DNA of 64,000 nucleotides from Bacillota bacterium (GCA_023411555.1 JAEYOQ010000047.1:28007-92006); one strand, 5' to 3'; shown: positions 53,975 to 63,067, counted from the stretch's first letter. Numbers and translations are program-made. The notes: a model not told the origin generated them from the sequence alone.

Positions 53975-54835
53975 TTATAAGCTATCCCTGACATAAACAT
54001 TGTTTCTGACATTATTCAGATAGGTTCTAATGCCTACCTCCTCATTATTATTGTAGTGATAAGCGCAACTCTCTCCAACCGATACGGCAAGCTTGCTAAA
54101 GAGATCACATGCGGTATATATTGCATTCCAGAGGTTGTTATAGTCGCCGTCGGAATACGTTAGCACATACTGTTGATAAATCTCTACGGGCAGATATCGC
54201 TTAAAATACTTCCCCATCTTCCCTGCTGAAACCTTAAAATCCGTAATTGTACCGATATACCACGACATCATATCATGTAGCTCCTCACGGACTACATTAT
54301 GAAACATCAGCATCGCATAAGGTAATTCATCACGGGCGATACCCTTGGCTACATTCTGTAGGCACCACCAAAAATTATTACAGCAAGAATGATAAAACAG
54401 TTCCGACGGTGGCTTAATGATATAATCTTCATCACTGGCAATTGGAAAGGATGGTAAGATCCCGTCCTTATCCATCAGCACCACAGTCAGGCTATCCCTG
54501 CTGATCAGTTCAGGCTTTTGAACCGGTATTAGTGTCAAGTCAAGGCGATTCCCATCTGTAAATAGCATCATCCAATTAAAATGTCCTGCACCCATCGGAT
54601 AACGCATTGCTTCCGGCATTTGCAATATAAGCTTATCACCGAAAACATCGATCCAGCTATTATCTGCGATAAAGGTCTCAAAAGCATCAACAACATATAC
54701 GATATCATAATCCTGATACACATCCTTCGGAGCATTCTGGTTTGCACGGGAACCATTCATATATACCGCCCGAACTCGTGAATCCTTCTCCGCAAAATTC
54801 AATATTAAATCAAACATTTCTTTTTCTGTTCTCAT
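53975..54835 (-). CDS. AadE-like aminoglycoside 6-adenylyltransferase
   Basis: The 286-residue protein matches ANT(6)-type streptomycin nucleotidyltransferases: MRTEKEMFDLILNFAEKD, the nucleotidyltransferase signature NGSRANQ followed by QDYDIVYVV with metal-binding aspartates, and RLDLTLIP as third acidic site. The C-terminal helical domain has the NNFWWCLQNVAKGIARDEL block. Such proteins adenylylate streptomycin, but chromosomal relatives in Clostridia and Bacillus are not always resistance enzymes. AAGGA lies 12 bases before the ATG. Confidence 0.87.
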   Translation of the reverse strand: MRTEKEMFDLILNFAEKDSRVRAVYMNGSRANQNAPKDVYQDYDIVYVVDAFETFIADNSWIDVFGDKLILQMPEAMRYPMGAGHFNWMMLFTDGNRLDLTLIPVQKPELISRDSLTVVLMDKDGILPSFPIASDEDYIIKPPSELFYHSCCNNFWWCLQNVAKGIARDELPYAMLMFHNVVREELHDMMSWYIGTITDFKVSAGKMGKYFKRYLPVEIYQQYVLTYSDGDYNNLWNAIYTACDLFSKLAVSVGESCAYHYNNNEEVGIRTYLNNVRNNVYVRDSL

Positions 54836-55004
54836 TGGATATACCTGTCCTTTTTATTGCCTTATGATCTACCATAACCCTCTGAATATTTCATCCGCTT
54901 CGAATGGTATGGCCCAAAAAAATGGTATTATTTGGACTATTGTAACATAACTCCTTGGCATATACCATACATTACCACGACAAACTTTCTATAAATTTAC
55001 GAAT

Positions 55005-55038
55005 CAAAAATAGCCAGTATCACTTGATACTGACTATT
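55005..55038 (-). terminator. Terminator of the NlpC/P60 gene
   Basis: On the minus strand AATAGTCAGTATC pairs with GATACTGGCTATT (one G-T pair) and ends in a T run. It begins 17 bases after the NlpC/P60 stop codon. Confidence 0.85.
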
Positions 55039-55054
55039 CTTCCCATATAAAATA

Positions 55055-56257
55055 TTAATCATTAATGTAGCTTACTACACGAACCGGCTCTCTGTAGTTA
55101 TAATTACTGATCTTGATACCGTTCTTCGGACTACTTGCTGCGATTATCTGGCCATTTCCGATATAGATCCCGACATGATTAATCGTACCGTTCTTTGCAT
55201 AGAAGATCAAATCCCCCGGCTTCATCTCATCAATTGATATAATCTTACCACCGATCGCTTGTGTTCTGGAGGTTCTCGGAATATCGATCCCGAAATATCT
55301 AAATATCGATTGTGTAAATCCGGAGCAATCAGCTCCGTATAATAAGCTGGTCCCTCCCCATACATATGGATTGCCCTTAAACTGAAGTGCATACTCTACT
55401 AGCTTACTTCTAAAGGATGAGGAACTTGAACTACCCTCTAGCCCATTGTTAACGAAAGGCGCTGACGTTTTGCTATTTGTAGATGCCTTCTGCTCAATAT
55501 CCTGTGATTGTGTTCTTGCCTGTGAAGCAGCAGCTAATCTCTTCTGTTCTGCTCGAACCGCCACTTTCTCCATGGCTAATCGAAACTGCTCTGCTTGTTC
55601 TGCTTCCTGCTCTGCGGCTATTCTCTCTTGTTCCTCTTCAATTGAAACCGCTTCTTCGAAATCATATTTAACCTCTATGTAATCAGCGGATACGAATCCG
55701 GTTACATCTCCTTTAAATTCAATTTTGACCCAACCGTCCTTCTCTTCCTGCATAAGAAATTCTTCTCCTGCTGCCACTAAGGCTAAGGTTCTGGACTCGG
55801 TATTAGGTTCCTCTCTTACCTTTAAGGTAGCCGTCGTAACATGGGCTACCTTCTTGCCTATATCTTTTGCCAGCTTTACTGCTTCTTCCCCGGTAATGAG
55901 AAAATCGCTTCTGATATAGCCATACACCGAACCGGATTGAACCTTGTACCAATCATCGGATTTCTCAAGAATGGTTGCTGCCGAGTTATTATAAAGCTTA
56001 CCCACAATAATCCCTTCTTCACTGGGTAAACTGCGTATATTCACATAATCAGATACCTTGGCAAAGGAAATACCCTGATACCTGTTTAAAAAGTCTACTA
56101 TGCTTTGAGCATCATTTTCTTCATTCTGTAGATAATTATGTAATGCTACATCAATCCCCGCTACCGGTATCTCTTCTGCTTTAGCAATAGAGCTTTGAAA
56201 TGAAAATGCTAAAGTACCGGTTGCAATGAAGATGAAAAGCTTATGTGTCCCTCTCAT
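55055..56257 (-). CDS. Secreted NlpC/P60 endopeptidase with SH3 domains
   Basis: The 400-residue protein has a signal peptide (to about residue 27), two bacterial SH3 domains (about 60-120 and 135-200: VNIRSLPSEEGIIVGKLY, LKVREEPNTESRTLALV), an Ala/Glu/Gln-rich coiled coil (about 205-265) and a C-terminal NlpC/P60 domain with Cys in YGADCSGFT, His in INHVGIYIG and a third polar site in GQIIAAS. It should cleave D-gamma-glutamyl-diaminopimelate bonds in peptidoglycan. GGAGG precedes the ATG. Confidence 0.93.
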   Translation of the reverse strand: MRGTHKLFIFIATGTLAFSFQSSIAKAEEIPVAGIDVALHNYLQNEENDAQSIVDFLNRYQGISFAKVSDYVNIRSLPSEEGIIVGKLYNNSAATILEKSDDWYKVQSGSVYGYIRSDFLITGEEAVKLAKDIGKKVAHVTTATLKVREEPNTESRTLALVAAGEEFLMQEEKDGWVKIEFKGDVTGFVSADYIEVKYDFEEAVSIEEEQERIAAEQEAEQAEQFRLAMEKVAVRAEQKRLAAASQARTQSQDIEQKASTNSKTSAPFVNNGLEGSSSSSSFRSKLVEYALQFKGNPYVWGGTSLLYGADCSGFTQSIFRYFGIDIPRTSRTQAIGGKIISIDEMKPGDLIFYAKNGTINHVGIYIGNGQIIAASSPKNGIKISNYNYREPVRVVSYIND

Positions 56258-56393
56258 GTATTCCTCCAGTTTTGTGCTGTGCTATAGAGTAGTTTACATA
56301 AAAATTATAAGGGACAAATGTGACACTTCTATGGAGATTATAAAAAGTCATGCTGGGATGTGTTGGTGCATAAGGAAGAATATCCTTCTGTCC

Positions 56394-57170
56394 CTACGAC
56401 CCAATTGATTTATACCGACTCAGGCCAAATCGATAAAACATAAAACAGAAAAATAAATATAATAAAGTAACTACCGGTAAGAACATGAATAACTTATCCG
56501 TCTCTCTGTCCAGAAGATATAATAAGGGATAATATTGAAACAGAGCCAAAGGAATAACAAAGGTGAGAAACTTAAGCACCCCATTCCCATACACCGAGAA
56601 AGGATAGCGACCGAACTGTCGTGCCCCATAGGTAAATATATTCATAAAATCCAAGCTCTCGATGGTAAAGAAGGAGCATGTCGCTTTAAAAAGGAATAGT
56701 CCAAAAAATAAAGCACTTCCGCAAATTATCATCAGGCAAAGTGTCAGAACCTTCTCCCAGGTCCATAGAATCCCACTGATCGGGATTGCATAGCACAGTA
56801 CTAACACAGCCTGTATTAATAACCCCATCCTTGTATAATCCATATTAGGCATCAGGATCTGCAGTAGTATATTTCTCGGTCTGACAAGGGCACGATCAAA
56901 TTCACCATTCCCAAGCATACGTGGGAACACAGCCAATCCGCCACCAATCATTTCGCCGATGGAAAAAGCCATCATCACCACAGCAAAGCATAGGAGTACT
57001 TGCTCATATGTAAAGTCATTGATCGCTGTAACACGTGAAAAGATAAAATATAAGCCAAAGAACGTAGTAAAGGCAGTGATAAACTGTCCTAGGGTGGTTA
57101 GCAAGAAGGATACTTTATACTGCATCTGGCTCTTTAGGTTCATTGCTATAAAATTCAAATAAAGCTTCAT
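56394..57170 (-). CDS. ABC-2 type transporter permease (DUF990-like)
   Basis: The 258-residue membrane protein has six hydrophobic helices and family features ARQFGRYPFSVYGNGVLKF and PLALFQYYPLLYLL, found in the second member of paired ABC-2 permeases. It is encoded after a related permease (57264-58067). No ATP-binding subunit is encoded next to the pair. GGAGG precedes the ATG. Confidence 0.85.
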   Translation of the reverse strand: MKLYLNFIAMNLKSQMQYKVSFLLTTLGQFITAFTTFFGLYFIFSRVTAINDFTYEQVLLCFAVVMMAFSIGEMIGGGLAVFPRMLGNGEFDRALVRPRNILLQILMPNMDYTRMGLLIQAVLVLCYAIPISGILWTWEKVLTLCLMIICGSALFFGLFLFKATCSFFTIESLDFMNIFTYGARQFGRYPFSVYGNGVLKFLTFVIPLALFQYYPLLYLLDRETDKLFMFLPVVTLLYLFFCFMFYRFGLSRYKSIGS

Positions 57171-57229
57171 ACGAATCCTCCATTCTGCCGCAAACCAGCG
57201 AAATAGGTAGTATCACTAACTTGGAAATA

Positions 57230-57266
57230 TAAAAGTGTGAATTATGCTTTACAATAAATCACACTA
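57230..57266 (-). terminator. Hairpin between the two permease genes
   Basis: On the minus strand AGTGTGA and TCACACT flank an 18-base loop and TTTTATATTT follows. The stem overlaps the stop codon of the upstream permease, so it could lower transcription of the second permease gene. Confidence 0.45.
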
Positions 57267-58067
57267 GCCTCCTTGTACTATTACTTTCTTTAGTGCACAC
57301 CGCATGGATAATTGTCCGATGCAGAGCAAGGTCGCGAGCCAGAACACCTGCTGTAAGATTCCCTTCATGGCATCCAAGCCTACGATATTCCCACTATATA
57401 TACGTAGTGGCATATTCTGCATAGCTGCAAATGGCAGCAGTTGGATCACTTTATACACCTGTGCTGGAAAGAACGGTAAGGGTATAATTCCTCCGGACAA
57501 AAATGAGGTTAGTGCCGTTACGATGATTTTTATTCCTCTTTGGGTTGTCAAATAGAACAAAGAAATATACATCAGCATGGCAAAGGCGACAACAACACAT
57601 AATGCCAGGACAGATGAGAATAAAAACAAGAGAAGCTGTCCCAGGGATTGTGGCAGGGACATTCGATAGGGTTCCGGCATGATATAGGCTACCACTAAAG
57701 CAGGCAGGCAATTCAGCATCGTGAATGCATCACGATTCGCAGTTGACTGGCAAAACCATCGACCATATAGCTTCATGGGTCTGACAAGCTCATATGCAAT
57801 GGAACCATTTCCGATGGCTGAGTAAATCTCCTCGTCTGAAAACACCACCGAGAACAGAAAAATCAATGTCTGCTGCATCCATATATAGGACACAGTCTGT
57901 GAGAATTCCATCGGAAAGTCGATACTACCGGTGCGATAAAGCGCCGTAAAAGCTAATATTTCAAACCATCCCCAGGCAAATCTTGTAATAATGGCTCCGA
58001 TGGTTACTGACCGGTATTGTAGACTATTAATGAACCGTATGCGAAACAATGATAAGTATATTCTCAT
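57264..58067 (-). CDS. ABC-2 type transporter permease (first of pair)
   Basis: The 267-residue membrane protein has six hydrophobic helices and the features FRIRFINSLQYRS at the N-terminus and GNGSIAYELVRPMKLYGRWF, matching the companion family whose members usually sit directly behind an ATPase gene. Here the next gene upstream is a RidA-family gene, so the ATPase gene is missing or elsewhere. AAGGAG precedes the ATG. Confidence 0.83.
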   Translation of the reverse strand: MRIYLSLFRIRFINSLQYRSVTIGAIITRFAWGWFEILAFTALYRTGSIDFPMEFSQTVSYIWMQQTLIFLFSVVFSDEEIYSAIGNGSIAYELVRPMKLYGRWFCQSTANRDAFTMLNCLPALVVAYIMPEPYRMSLPQSLGQLLLFLFSSVLALCVVVAFAMLMYISLFYLTTQRGIKIIVTALTSFLSGGIIPLPFFPAQVYKVIQLLPFAAMQNMPLRIYSGNIVGLDAMKGILQQVFWLATLLCIGQLSMRCALKKVIVQGG

Positions 58068-58192
58068 ATTCGCCGCTCCTTATATGGTATATCTCTAATA
58101 ATTCATTTCTTTGAATCGAGAACAAACATTGATGCAGTTGGATCTAATTAGTCACAATTTAAGAATATTGCAAACTAACTTAATTGAATTTA

Positions 58193-58609
58193 TTATTGGT
58201 CTGTATTTTTCTCTACTGTTGCGACAGCTTCCACTTCCACTAATTGGTTTGCATATCCTAATACTGTGACACCGAATAAGGTGCTCGGAACATCATGTTC
58301 ACCGAACTCTTTCCTTATCGTATCCCATGCTGTTACAAGGTCCGACCGATTTTGAGATGCTACAAGAACTCTAGTATATACGACATTCTCTAGGGAAGCA
58401 CCACAGTCCTTTAATGCCTGTTTTAAATTTTCAACACAAAGTTTTGCCTGAAGTGCATAATCATTAATATGAGGTACTTTCCCATATTGATCAATAGGGC
58501 ATGCTCCTGCCATAAATAACAAATCCATATCGGATGGAACACGTCCAGCGTATGCATAGTCAACGGAAGCTAAATTGGCAGAATGAATTAACGATATTTT
58601 CTTACTCAT
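58193..58609 (-). CDS. RidA/YjgF family protein
   Basis: The 138-residue protein belongs to the RidA family of enamine/imine deaminases: LFMAGACPIDQYGKV, KLCVENLKQALKDCGASLENVV and the closing PSTLFGVTVLGYANQLVEVEAVA. The usual RidA Arg (in the R-x-C-V-Q segment near residue 105) is not present in that form, so activity as in true RidA is uncertain. AAGGAG precedes the ATG. Confidence 0.85.
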   Translation of the reverse strand: MSKKISLIHSANLASVDYAYAGRVPSDMDLLFMAGACPIDQYGKVPHINDYALQAKLCVENLKQALKDCGASLENVVYTRVLVASQNRSDLVTAWDTIRKEFGEHDVPSTLFGVTVLGYANQLVEVEAVATVEKNTDQ

Positions 58610-58610
58610 G

Positions 58611-58823
58611 TTATATCTCCTTTTTCGATATAATTTGTCTGTAGGATTTGGAATAAATTTTATTGCGAATAGCCGGGCATACTAAATCTGTTTCATCATT
58701 CGTTGTCAATGAGAACTTCTCCAGAATTTGACGCGCTAGAACTGCACCGTTCTCAGCATGATTCTCAGAATTCATGATTTTGTAAGAGTAGAGATCATGT
58801 AACATACCAGCCATGGTCCCCAT
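58611..58823 (-). pseudogene. Truncated HD-domain hydrolase
   Basis: The 70-codon frame holds AGMLHDLYSYKIMNSENHAEN and DETDLVCPAIRN, the middle of an HD phosphohydrolase with the His-Asp pair, but the first metal-binding His region and the C-terminal helices are missing. The end (KIYSKSYRQIISKKEI) no longer resembles the family beyond the first residues. AAGGAG precedes the ATG, so it may still be translated, but it cannot form a complete metal site. Confidence 0.6.
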
Positions 58824-58910
58824 GTTTTACTCCTTACTTCCGCACTTTCTTCTTGTCCGAGAACCTAATGACTTTCAATATTCTTAATATATTTTTTCAG
58901 CATCTTTAGG

Positions 58911-59093
58911 TTATATGTAAACATCTTTTAAAAACTTCAAACTGAACATATATTCCGAATCACGCTGTGCACTCTGTGATGTAGGCTTTTCTTGCTTTAT
59001 ACTAGTAAGGATATTATTTGACTGCTCCATTGAAAGTTCTGATAAATTCATAAAGGGCCCAATCTTTTTATCATAATAATGATACAAAAACAT
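58911..59093 (-). CDS. Short hypothetical protein, possibly truncated
   Basis: A 60-residue product (MFLYHYYDKKIGPFMNLSEL ... SQSAQRDSEYM) has a good GAGGTG site. The pattern YHYYDKxIGPFxNLS is one I associate with small conserved Firmicute proteins of unknown function that are somewhat longer, so the C-terminal part may be lost, in keeping with the broken genes on both sides. Confidence 0.5.
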   Translation of the reverse strand: MFLYHYYDKKIGPFMNLSELSMEQSNNILTSIKQEKPTSQSAQRDSEYMFSLKFLKDVYI

Positions 59094-59352
59094 ATTTTAT
59101 CACCTCTGCTGATTATATTTTGTAGGTATTTTTTCACTAACCCCCACCAACTATTGGGCGCTACTTTTCTATAGTTCCATCATCTTCAAATATCAATTCC
59201 TCCGTCCTGAAACTCATGGAACTACCTCCACCAGCTGCAATGCAATCTCCTATGACTTTAATTTTAATACTTCATCTAATTTATCTTTATACATCAATTA
59301 CTTATACGTGCCTTGGATAGCAATTGAAACGCTATCATTACAACTAACTTTC

Positions 59353-59573
59353 CTAATAATACGTAAAATGATTAGGTATCCGAATATATGCACGAATGTG
59401 TTCATCTTTGTTACGTTCGAGGATACGAGAAATATTGTCATTAAAGGTGTTGCCCTCTGCTACAATAATTGAATTTGCCTTATTTTCGATCACAATACCG
59501 ATATGGTCATGCTCACGGTTGATAAAGAGCTGTCATATAGGACGATATCTCCTGCTTCAGGAGTGAATAAGAT
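59353..59573 (-). pseudogene. Frameshifted fragment of a CHAP-type amidase/endopeptidase
   Basis: Directly behind the deacetylase stop the frame reads LFTPEAGDIVLYDS; after one frameshift it continues LFINREHDHIGIVIENK, then NSIIVAEGNTFNDNIS and IRAYIRIPNHFTYY to a stop. P-x-x-G-D-I-V and E-H-D-H-I-G-I-V with the His are the second half of a CHAP domain; the catalytic Cys part is gone. The fusion point with the deacetylase gene marks a deletion. Confidence 0.7.
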
Positions 59574-60272
59574 CTATAATATAAATTTTGGCTTAATAAA
59601 TTCAACACCAGATGCGGTTATATAGTCGATAATTTTTTCAAAATAATTTGGCATTACTTTTTCGGTTTCAATATGGTCGTGGATGAGGATGATATGACAT
59701 GAGTTTTTTTCAAGTAAGTTGCCACCTAAAGGGGGATTATTGTCATGTATTCTGTGTAATATACTTTCGTATGTATATCCACTATCTTCTGCTAACTTAT
59801 ACTCAGCAAAATCAAATGTCCAATATACATCTATGTCAACGTCTAAAGTATATTCCTTATACCAATCAAAACTGATCAATGAATCATTAATCCTGCTAAA
59901 GTGGTTTAACTTCAAATAGTACTGCAAATCCTCTTTATTTTTTCCACCTTTATCGCCATAAGGAAATCGTATAAGTTTATATTTTCTTTCAACTCCTGCC
60001 GCTTGATATAACTCATTTAATATATTTTCCTGCTTCTCTATTTCACTAAAACACCCTGTCAAAGTTAGTTCACTAAAATGCGGATGACTAAAACTATGAT
60101 TACCAATAATTGCTCCCATTTTTAATGCATACAAAGCTTCATCCCAATGTGCTTCAATTTGTTGTCCGATTGAAAATAGAATTGGAGTTATTCCTTTTCC
60201 CCTTAAATAATCAATTATTTTCGGTGTATTTGCAGTTGTCACATCATCTATTGTTAAATATGCTTTACTCAT
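59574..60272 (-). CDS. Polysaccharide deacetylase family protein
   Basis: The 232-residue protein has the NodB homology motifs: TIDDV (Asp-Asp), NHSFSHPHF (metal His pair), RFPYGDKGG and ILIHDH. There is no signal peptide, so it is either cytoplasmic or the N-terminal export part is missing, although the ATG has an AAGGAG site. The natural substrate is unknown. Its stop is joined directly to a CHAP-domain remnant. Confidence 0.85.
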   Translation of the reverse strand: MSKAYLTIDDVTTANTPKIIDYLRGKGITPILFSIGQQIEAHWDEALYALKMGAIIGNHSFSHPHFSELTLTGCFSEIEKQENILNELYQAAGVERKYKLIRFPYGDKGGKNKEDLQYYLKLNHFSRINDSLISFDWYKEYTLDVDIDVYWTFDFAEYKLAEDSGYTYESILHRIHDNNPPLGGNLLEKNSCHIILIHDHIETEKVMPNYFEKIIDYITASGVEFIKPKFIL

Positions 60273-60460
60273 TCATGATTCTCCTTCGTATTCACATCTT
60301 CTTGACTTGCGGTTCAACACCTACATCAGAAATAAATTAGATTAGTAATCGAATGCAATAAGAAGCTTATTTTAACATATTTCCCAATAATATTCCACCT
60401 ATTTCCATCCCTAATATTTACATGAATATTTACAACCTTCTATACCCCACTCTCCAACAT

Positions 60461-60497
60461 AAAAAGTAGCCAGTACCTCAACTGATATACCGACTAC
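60461..60497 (-). terminator. Minus-strand terminator
   Basis: GTAGTCGGTAT and GTACTGGCTAC (minus strand) form an 11-base stem with G-T pairs and are followed by a T run. Its stem core (TAGCCAGTA) is the same as that of the terminator at 55005. Confidence 0.75.
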
Positions 60498-60638
60498 CTC
60501 TAATCACCTCATATATTATTTCTATCTCATACTGTACCTTTCTTATCTGGTACCTCCTCTAATTCTCATTCAATTAAGCCATATCTACTCCCCACCTAAT
60601 AGTATATTAGCCATGTGTATAATCAGGATTTTGATAAA

Positions 60639-60690
60639 TATGTATGTTTCCAAAGCTTTTACTCTTAGAATAAAAGCCTTGGAATACATA
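60639..60690. repeat. Long inverted repeat downstream of the immunity gene
   Basis: TTCCAAAGCTTTTA (60648-60661) and TAAAAGCCTTGGAA (60671-60684) pair with one G-T across nine bases, and TATGTAT / ATACATA extend the outer stem. There is no T tract, so it is either a processing or protection hairpin for the toxin-immunity transcript or a small repeated element. Confidence 0.55.
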
Positions 60691-60768
60691 CTTGATGCAG
60701 TTGCTATAAACATTTATAGTAACTATACTTACCTTTAAGCAGAGTAATCTATAGATAGTTCTTAATGA

Positions 60769-61323
60769 TTAGTCATTTGAATCCCAAACTTCAATGAATT
60801 TGAAACCTTTTAACCCACTTTCAATGACCTTATTTCTAAATTCATCTGATACAAATACTGCACCTCTCGATTGCTCTACAATTTTAAATATATGTAACCC
60901 TGTAATAGAATTTAAATAAAATTCGTATTTCTTAATCGCTTTTATCCTATTTGAACATCTAAATGTTAAAATCTCTGATTTTTCATGATCCAATCCATCA
61001 ATTACCTTAATAACATTAATGATCTTATAAGCACCGCTATCACATATTACATCGAGGATTTCTACATTATTATTAAATAAGCACTGTAATACATTAACTG
61101 CTTCTTCACTGAAGATTGGAATTCCAGGTGAAAAGTATGGGATATCACTTTTTTTCAATGAGCCGTCATGTAGAATTATTTTCATATTAAACGGTTTCCA
61201 ATCATTTATTAGCTTTTTGCCGCAGAACATGTCTCCTAGTGCTAACCACTCATCATCACTTGCATCTACAAGTGTTATATGTTCGTACTCACTTACATTT
61301 TCTTGCAATTCCCATATTTTCAT
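60769..61323 (-). CDS. Imm11-like immunity protein (DUF1629)
   Basis: The 184-residue protein fits the Imm11/Imm43 immunity type: PGIPIFSEEAVNVLQCLF, DGLDHEKSE and the closing FVSDEFRNKVIESGLKGFKF with the typical G-x-x-F-x-x-V/I end. Immunity proteins of this group neutralise cognate polymorphic toxins. It begins 14 bases after the reconstructed stop of the AHH toxin gene with GGAGG before the ATG, so the pair is a unit. It is intact although the toxin is broken. Confidence 0.75.
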   Translation of the reverse strand: MKIWELQENVSEYEHITLVDASDDEWLALGDMFCGKKLINDWKPFNMKIILHDGSLKKSDIPYFSPGIPIFSEEAVNVLQCLFNNNVEILDVICDSGAYKIINVIKVIDGLDHEKSEILTFRCSNRIKAIKKYEFYLNSITGLHIFKIVEQSRGAVFVSDEFRNKVIESGLKGFKFIEVWDSND

Positions 61324-61337
61324 TATTTGCCTCCAAA

Positions 61338-62578
61338 TTAATTTAATTTCAATGTCCCATTCAGCAATTCATCCCGCAGATCATTTATCATTTCTGCTAA
61401 ATCAACTGCAGATTGAGGATTCCCTTTTTTGATATAACTCGCTACATACCTTGCATATTCTTGCGTATGGCTTCCCCTATGTACAGTTGCACTTCCTGCA
61501 TGTGGTAGATTCGGTGCATTTGGTAAAAATACGCCATTACTAGCGCGGAATTCAAATCAACACCATATTTCTTCATCAATGCCCGAACTTCATCTAATTC
61601 CGGAATGTTCATTCCTTCCGGTACAATATGATGGGCTTCATTAGCGAATGGCGGTGAGATTATGCCCGCATCTTTCAGTTCTGCTCGCAGTATTTCTGAA
61701 GCTGAGCCGGAGTATTTTCCAGATACTTTTGTTTTTTTTGCGACCTTACCGAAATAGAATTCAGCTATCTCATCAGAAGATTTTCCGGAATATTTCCAAA
61801 TCCCTTCGATTATCTCGTTATACTTCGGTCTGACTGCTTCATCTACATCTTTTAATTCATCGATATAGCATCTAAATCCATCAACTAATTCAACCTGTGT
61901 TCTATTGCCTGATCTAGAAATAACCTTTTTAATTTGATACCCTAGTTCATCAACAGAATACTTCAAGGTAAGTTTTAATTTCGATATAGCTTCAGTTGCT
62001 TTCTTCGCCGCAACCCTCTTCGCCATCTTCGCCGCATCAATAATCTCATCCGCAAATTCAGCGGCTACGTCAATTCCTAGGGCCACCAGGTCGGCAACAA
62101 TTTTTGCTTCATCGCCCTTTTTGTACTCTGATAAATCATACAGGAACTTCGAAACATCATATAACTCTGCCCCAGGGAACATGGATAGGATCGTTACATA
62201 AGATTCGGTACCGACCAACAGATGCTTCAGCATGATATTATAATATATCGTAAAATAATCCTGTGTATAATCCGGATTTTGATGCCTTGCCTGCATTGAC
62301 TGATACATGATGGAAGCGTTATATGCGTCAAGCTCGGTCTGTGTCTTAATTCCCGATTTTACATCGTTCTTATGCTTATTTATATCACCCAGTGCCCAAA
62401 AAAATCCATAGGTCTTATTGTCAATGATACCGTTAGCTCCTATATTATACTTTTTCTGTAGATATGCAACAGCAATTGCATCCTGTTTTTCGTATTTTCC
62501 GTTGACCTTACCGATGAGTCCCAGATTCAATAGCCATTTTTCTGCTTGTACAACATATTCTCCTTTGGTATCAATCAC
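61338..62578 (-). pseudogene. Polymorphic toxin with C-terminal AHH nuclease, frameshifted
   Basis: The main frame (62578-61442) has a peptidoglycan-binding-like N-terminal part (about 8-60: AEKWLLNLGL, AYLQKKYNIGANGIIDNKTY), a helical middle (about 115-220) and the start of an AHH nuclease, NEAHHIVPEG (His 316, 317) and KKYGVDLNSA. There the sequence leaves the family; a one-base shift near 61540 restores NGVFLPNAPNLPHAGSATVH, then RGSHTQEYARYV, the second His/Tyr block of AHH, and runs to a stop at 61338. The start is GTG without binding site and readable codons continue upstream, so the N-terminal export part is missing as well. The gene is a decayed toxin. Confidence 0.78.
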
Positions 62579-62697
62579 ATTTAAAATAAATTTTCTTACT
62601 CTTTATATGTAAATGATTCAAAAGACATATTGTATTCCATTTGTAATTACTTCTTGTTGTTATTTGTATATACTTATGTGTTTTAAGGCAGAAAGAA

Positions 62698-62726
62698 ACC
62701 CCGAAGCTGTATTGCTACAATCGGGT
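62698..62726 (-). terminator. Terminator after the zinc-ribbon gene
   Basis: ACCCGA and TCGGGGT (minus strand) form a G+C-rich stem with further pairing inside, followed by TTTCTTTCT. It lies ten bases after the stop of the 62736 gene. Confidence 0.65.
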
Positions 62727-62735
62727 CAGAAATAT

Positions 62736-62984
62736 TTATTCTTTCATTATATATTTTCCCCACCCTTCAGATTGAATATCCTCTAGGCTTGGTTCAATTA
62801 TTTTTCCATATTTCTGTCTGCTACCATTCTTTTTTTGCAACGCATCTTCTGGGTTCTCCCATTCAGCCTCGCACTCATCACAACAAATAAACATTTTTCC
62901 GGAATGCTCTTCCTTTACAATCTCCAAGTACCCTTGTTTACATATCAAACATGACCCAATTTTGTATTGATATTCATAATTCAT
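62736..62984 (-). CDS. Small zinc-ribbon protein
   Basis: The 82-residue protein has CLICKQG near residue 12 and CCDECEAEWENPEDAL near 34, a two-CxxC zinc ribbon, with a short basic middle and an acidic C-terminal EPSLEDIQSEGWGKYI. Proteins with this pattern often sit in toxin loci of Lachnospiraceae and may be immunity proteins, but that is inferred from position. AAGGAG precedes the ATG. It has its own terminator. Confidence 0.7.
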   Translation of the reverse strand: MNYEYQYKIGSCLICKQGYLEIVKEEHSGKMFICCDECEAEWENPEDALQKKNGSRQKYGKIIEPSLEDIQSEGWGKYIMKE

Positions 62985-63067
62985 ACATTATTCACTCCTT
63001 ATCTGACATATCCTTGCTGGGACGTCATTCGCTCCCTTTGTGGCACTGTGCCAGATTTATTCACTTT

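Larger units (their letters stand above)
60273..60768. other. Non-coding gap with two hairpins
   Basis: About 500 bases between the deacetylase gene and the immunity gene hold no gene. The two structures seen are a minus-strand terminator at 60461 and a long inverted repeat at 60639; the part next to 60272 presumably contains the promoter of the deacetylase gene. Confidence 0.6.

Noticed and set aside
53975..54835. Calling the AadE-like gene a proven streptomycin resistance gene
   Set aside because: The nucleotidyltransferase signature is clear, but chromosomal relatives without resistance activity are known, so only the family is assigned.
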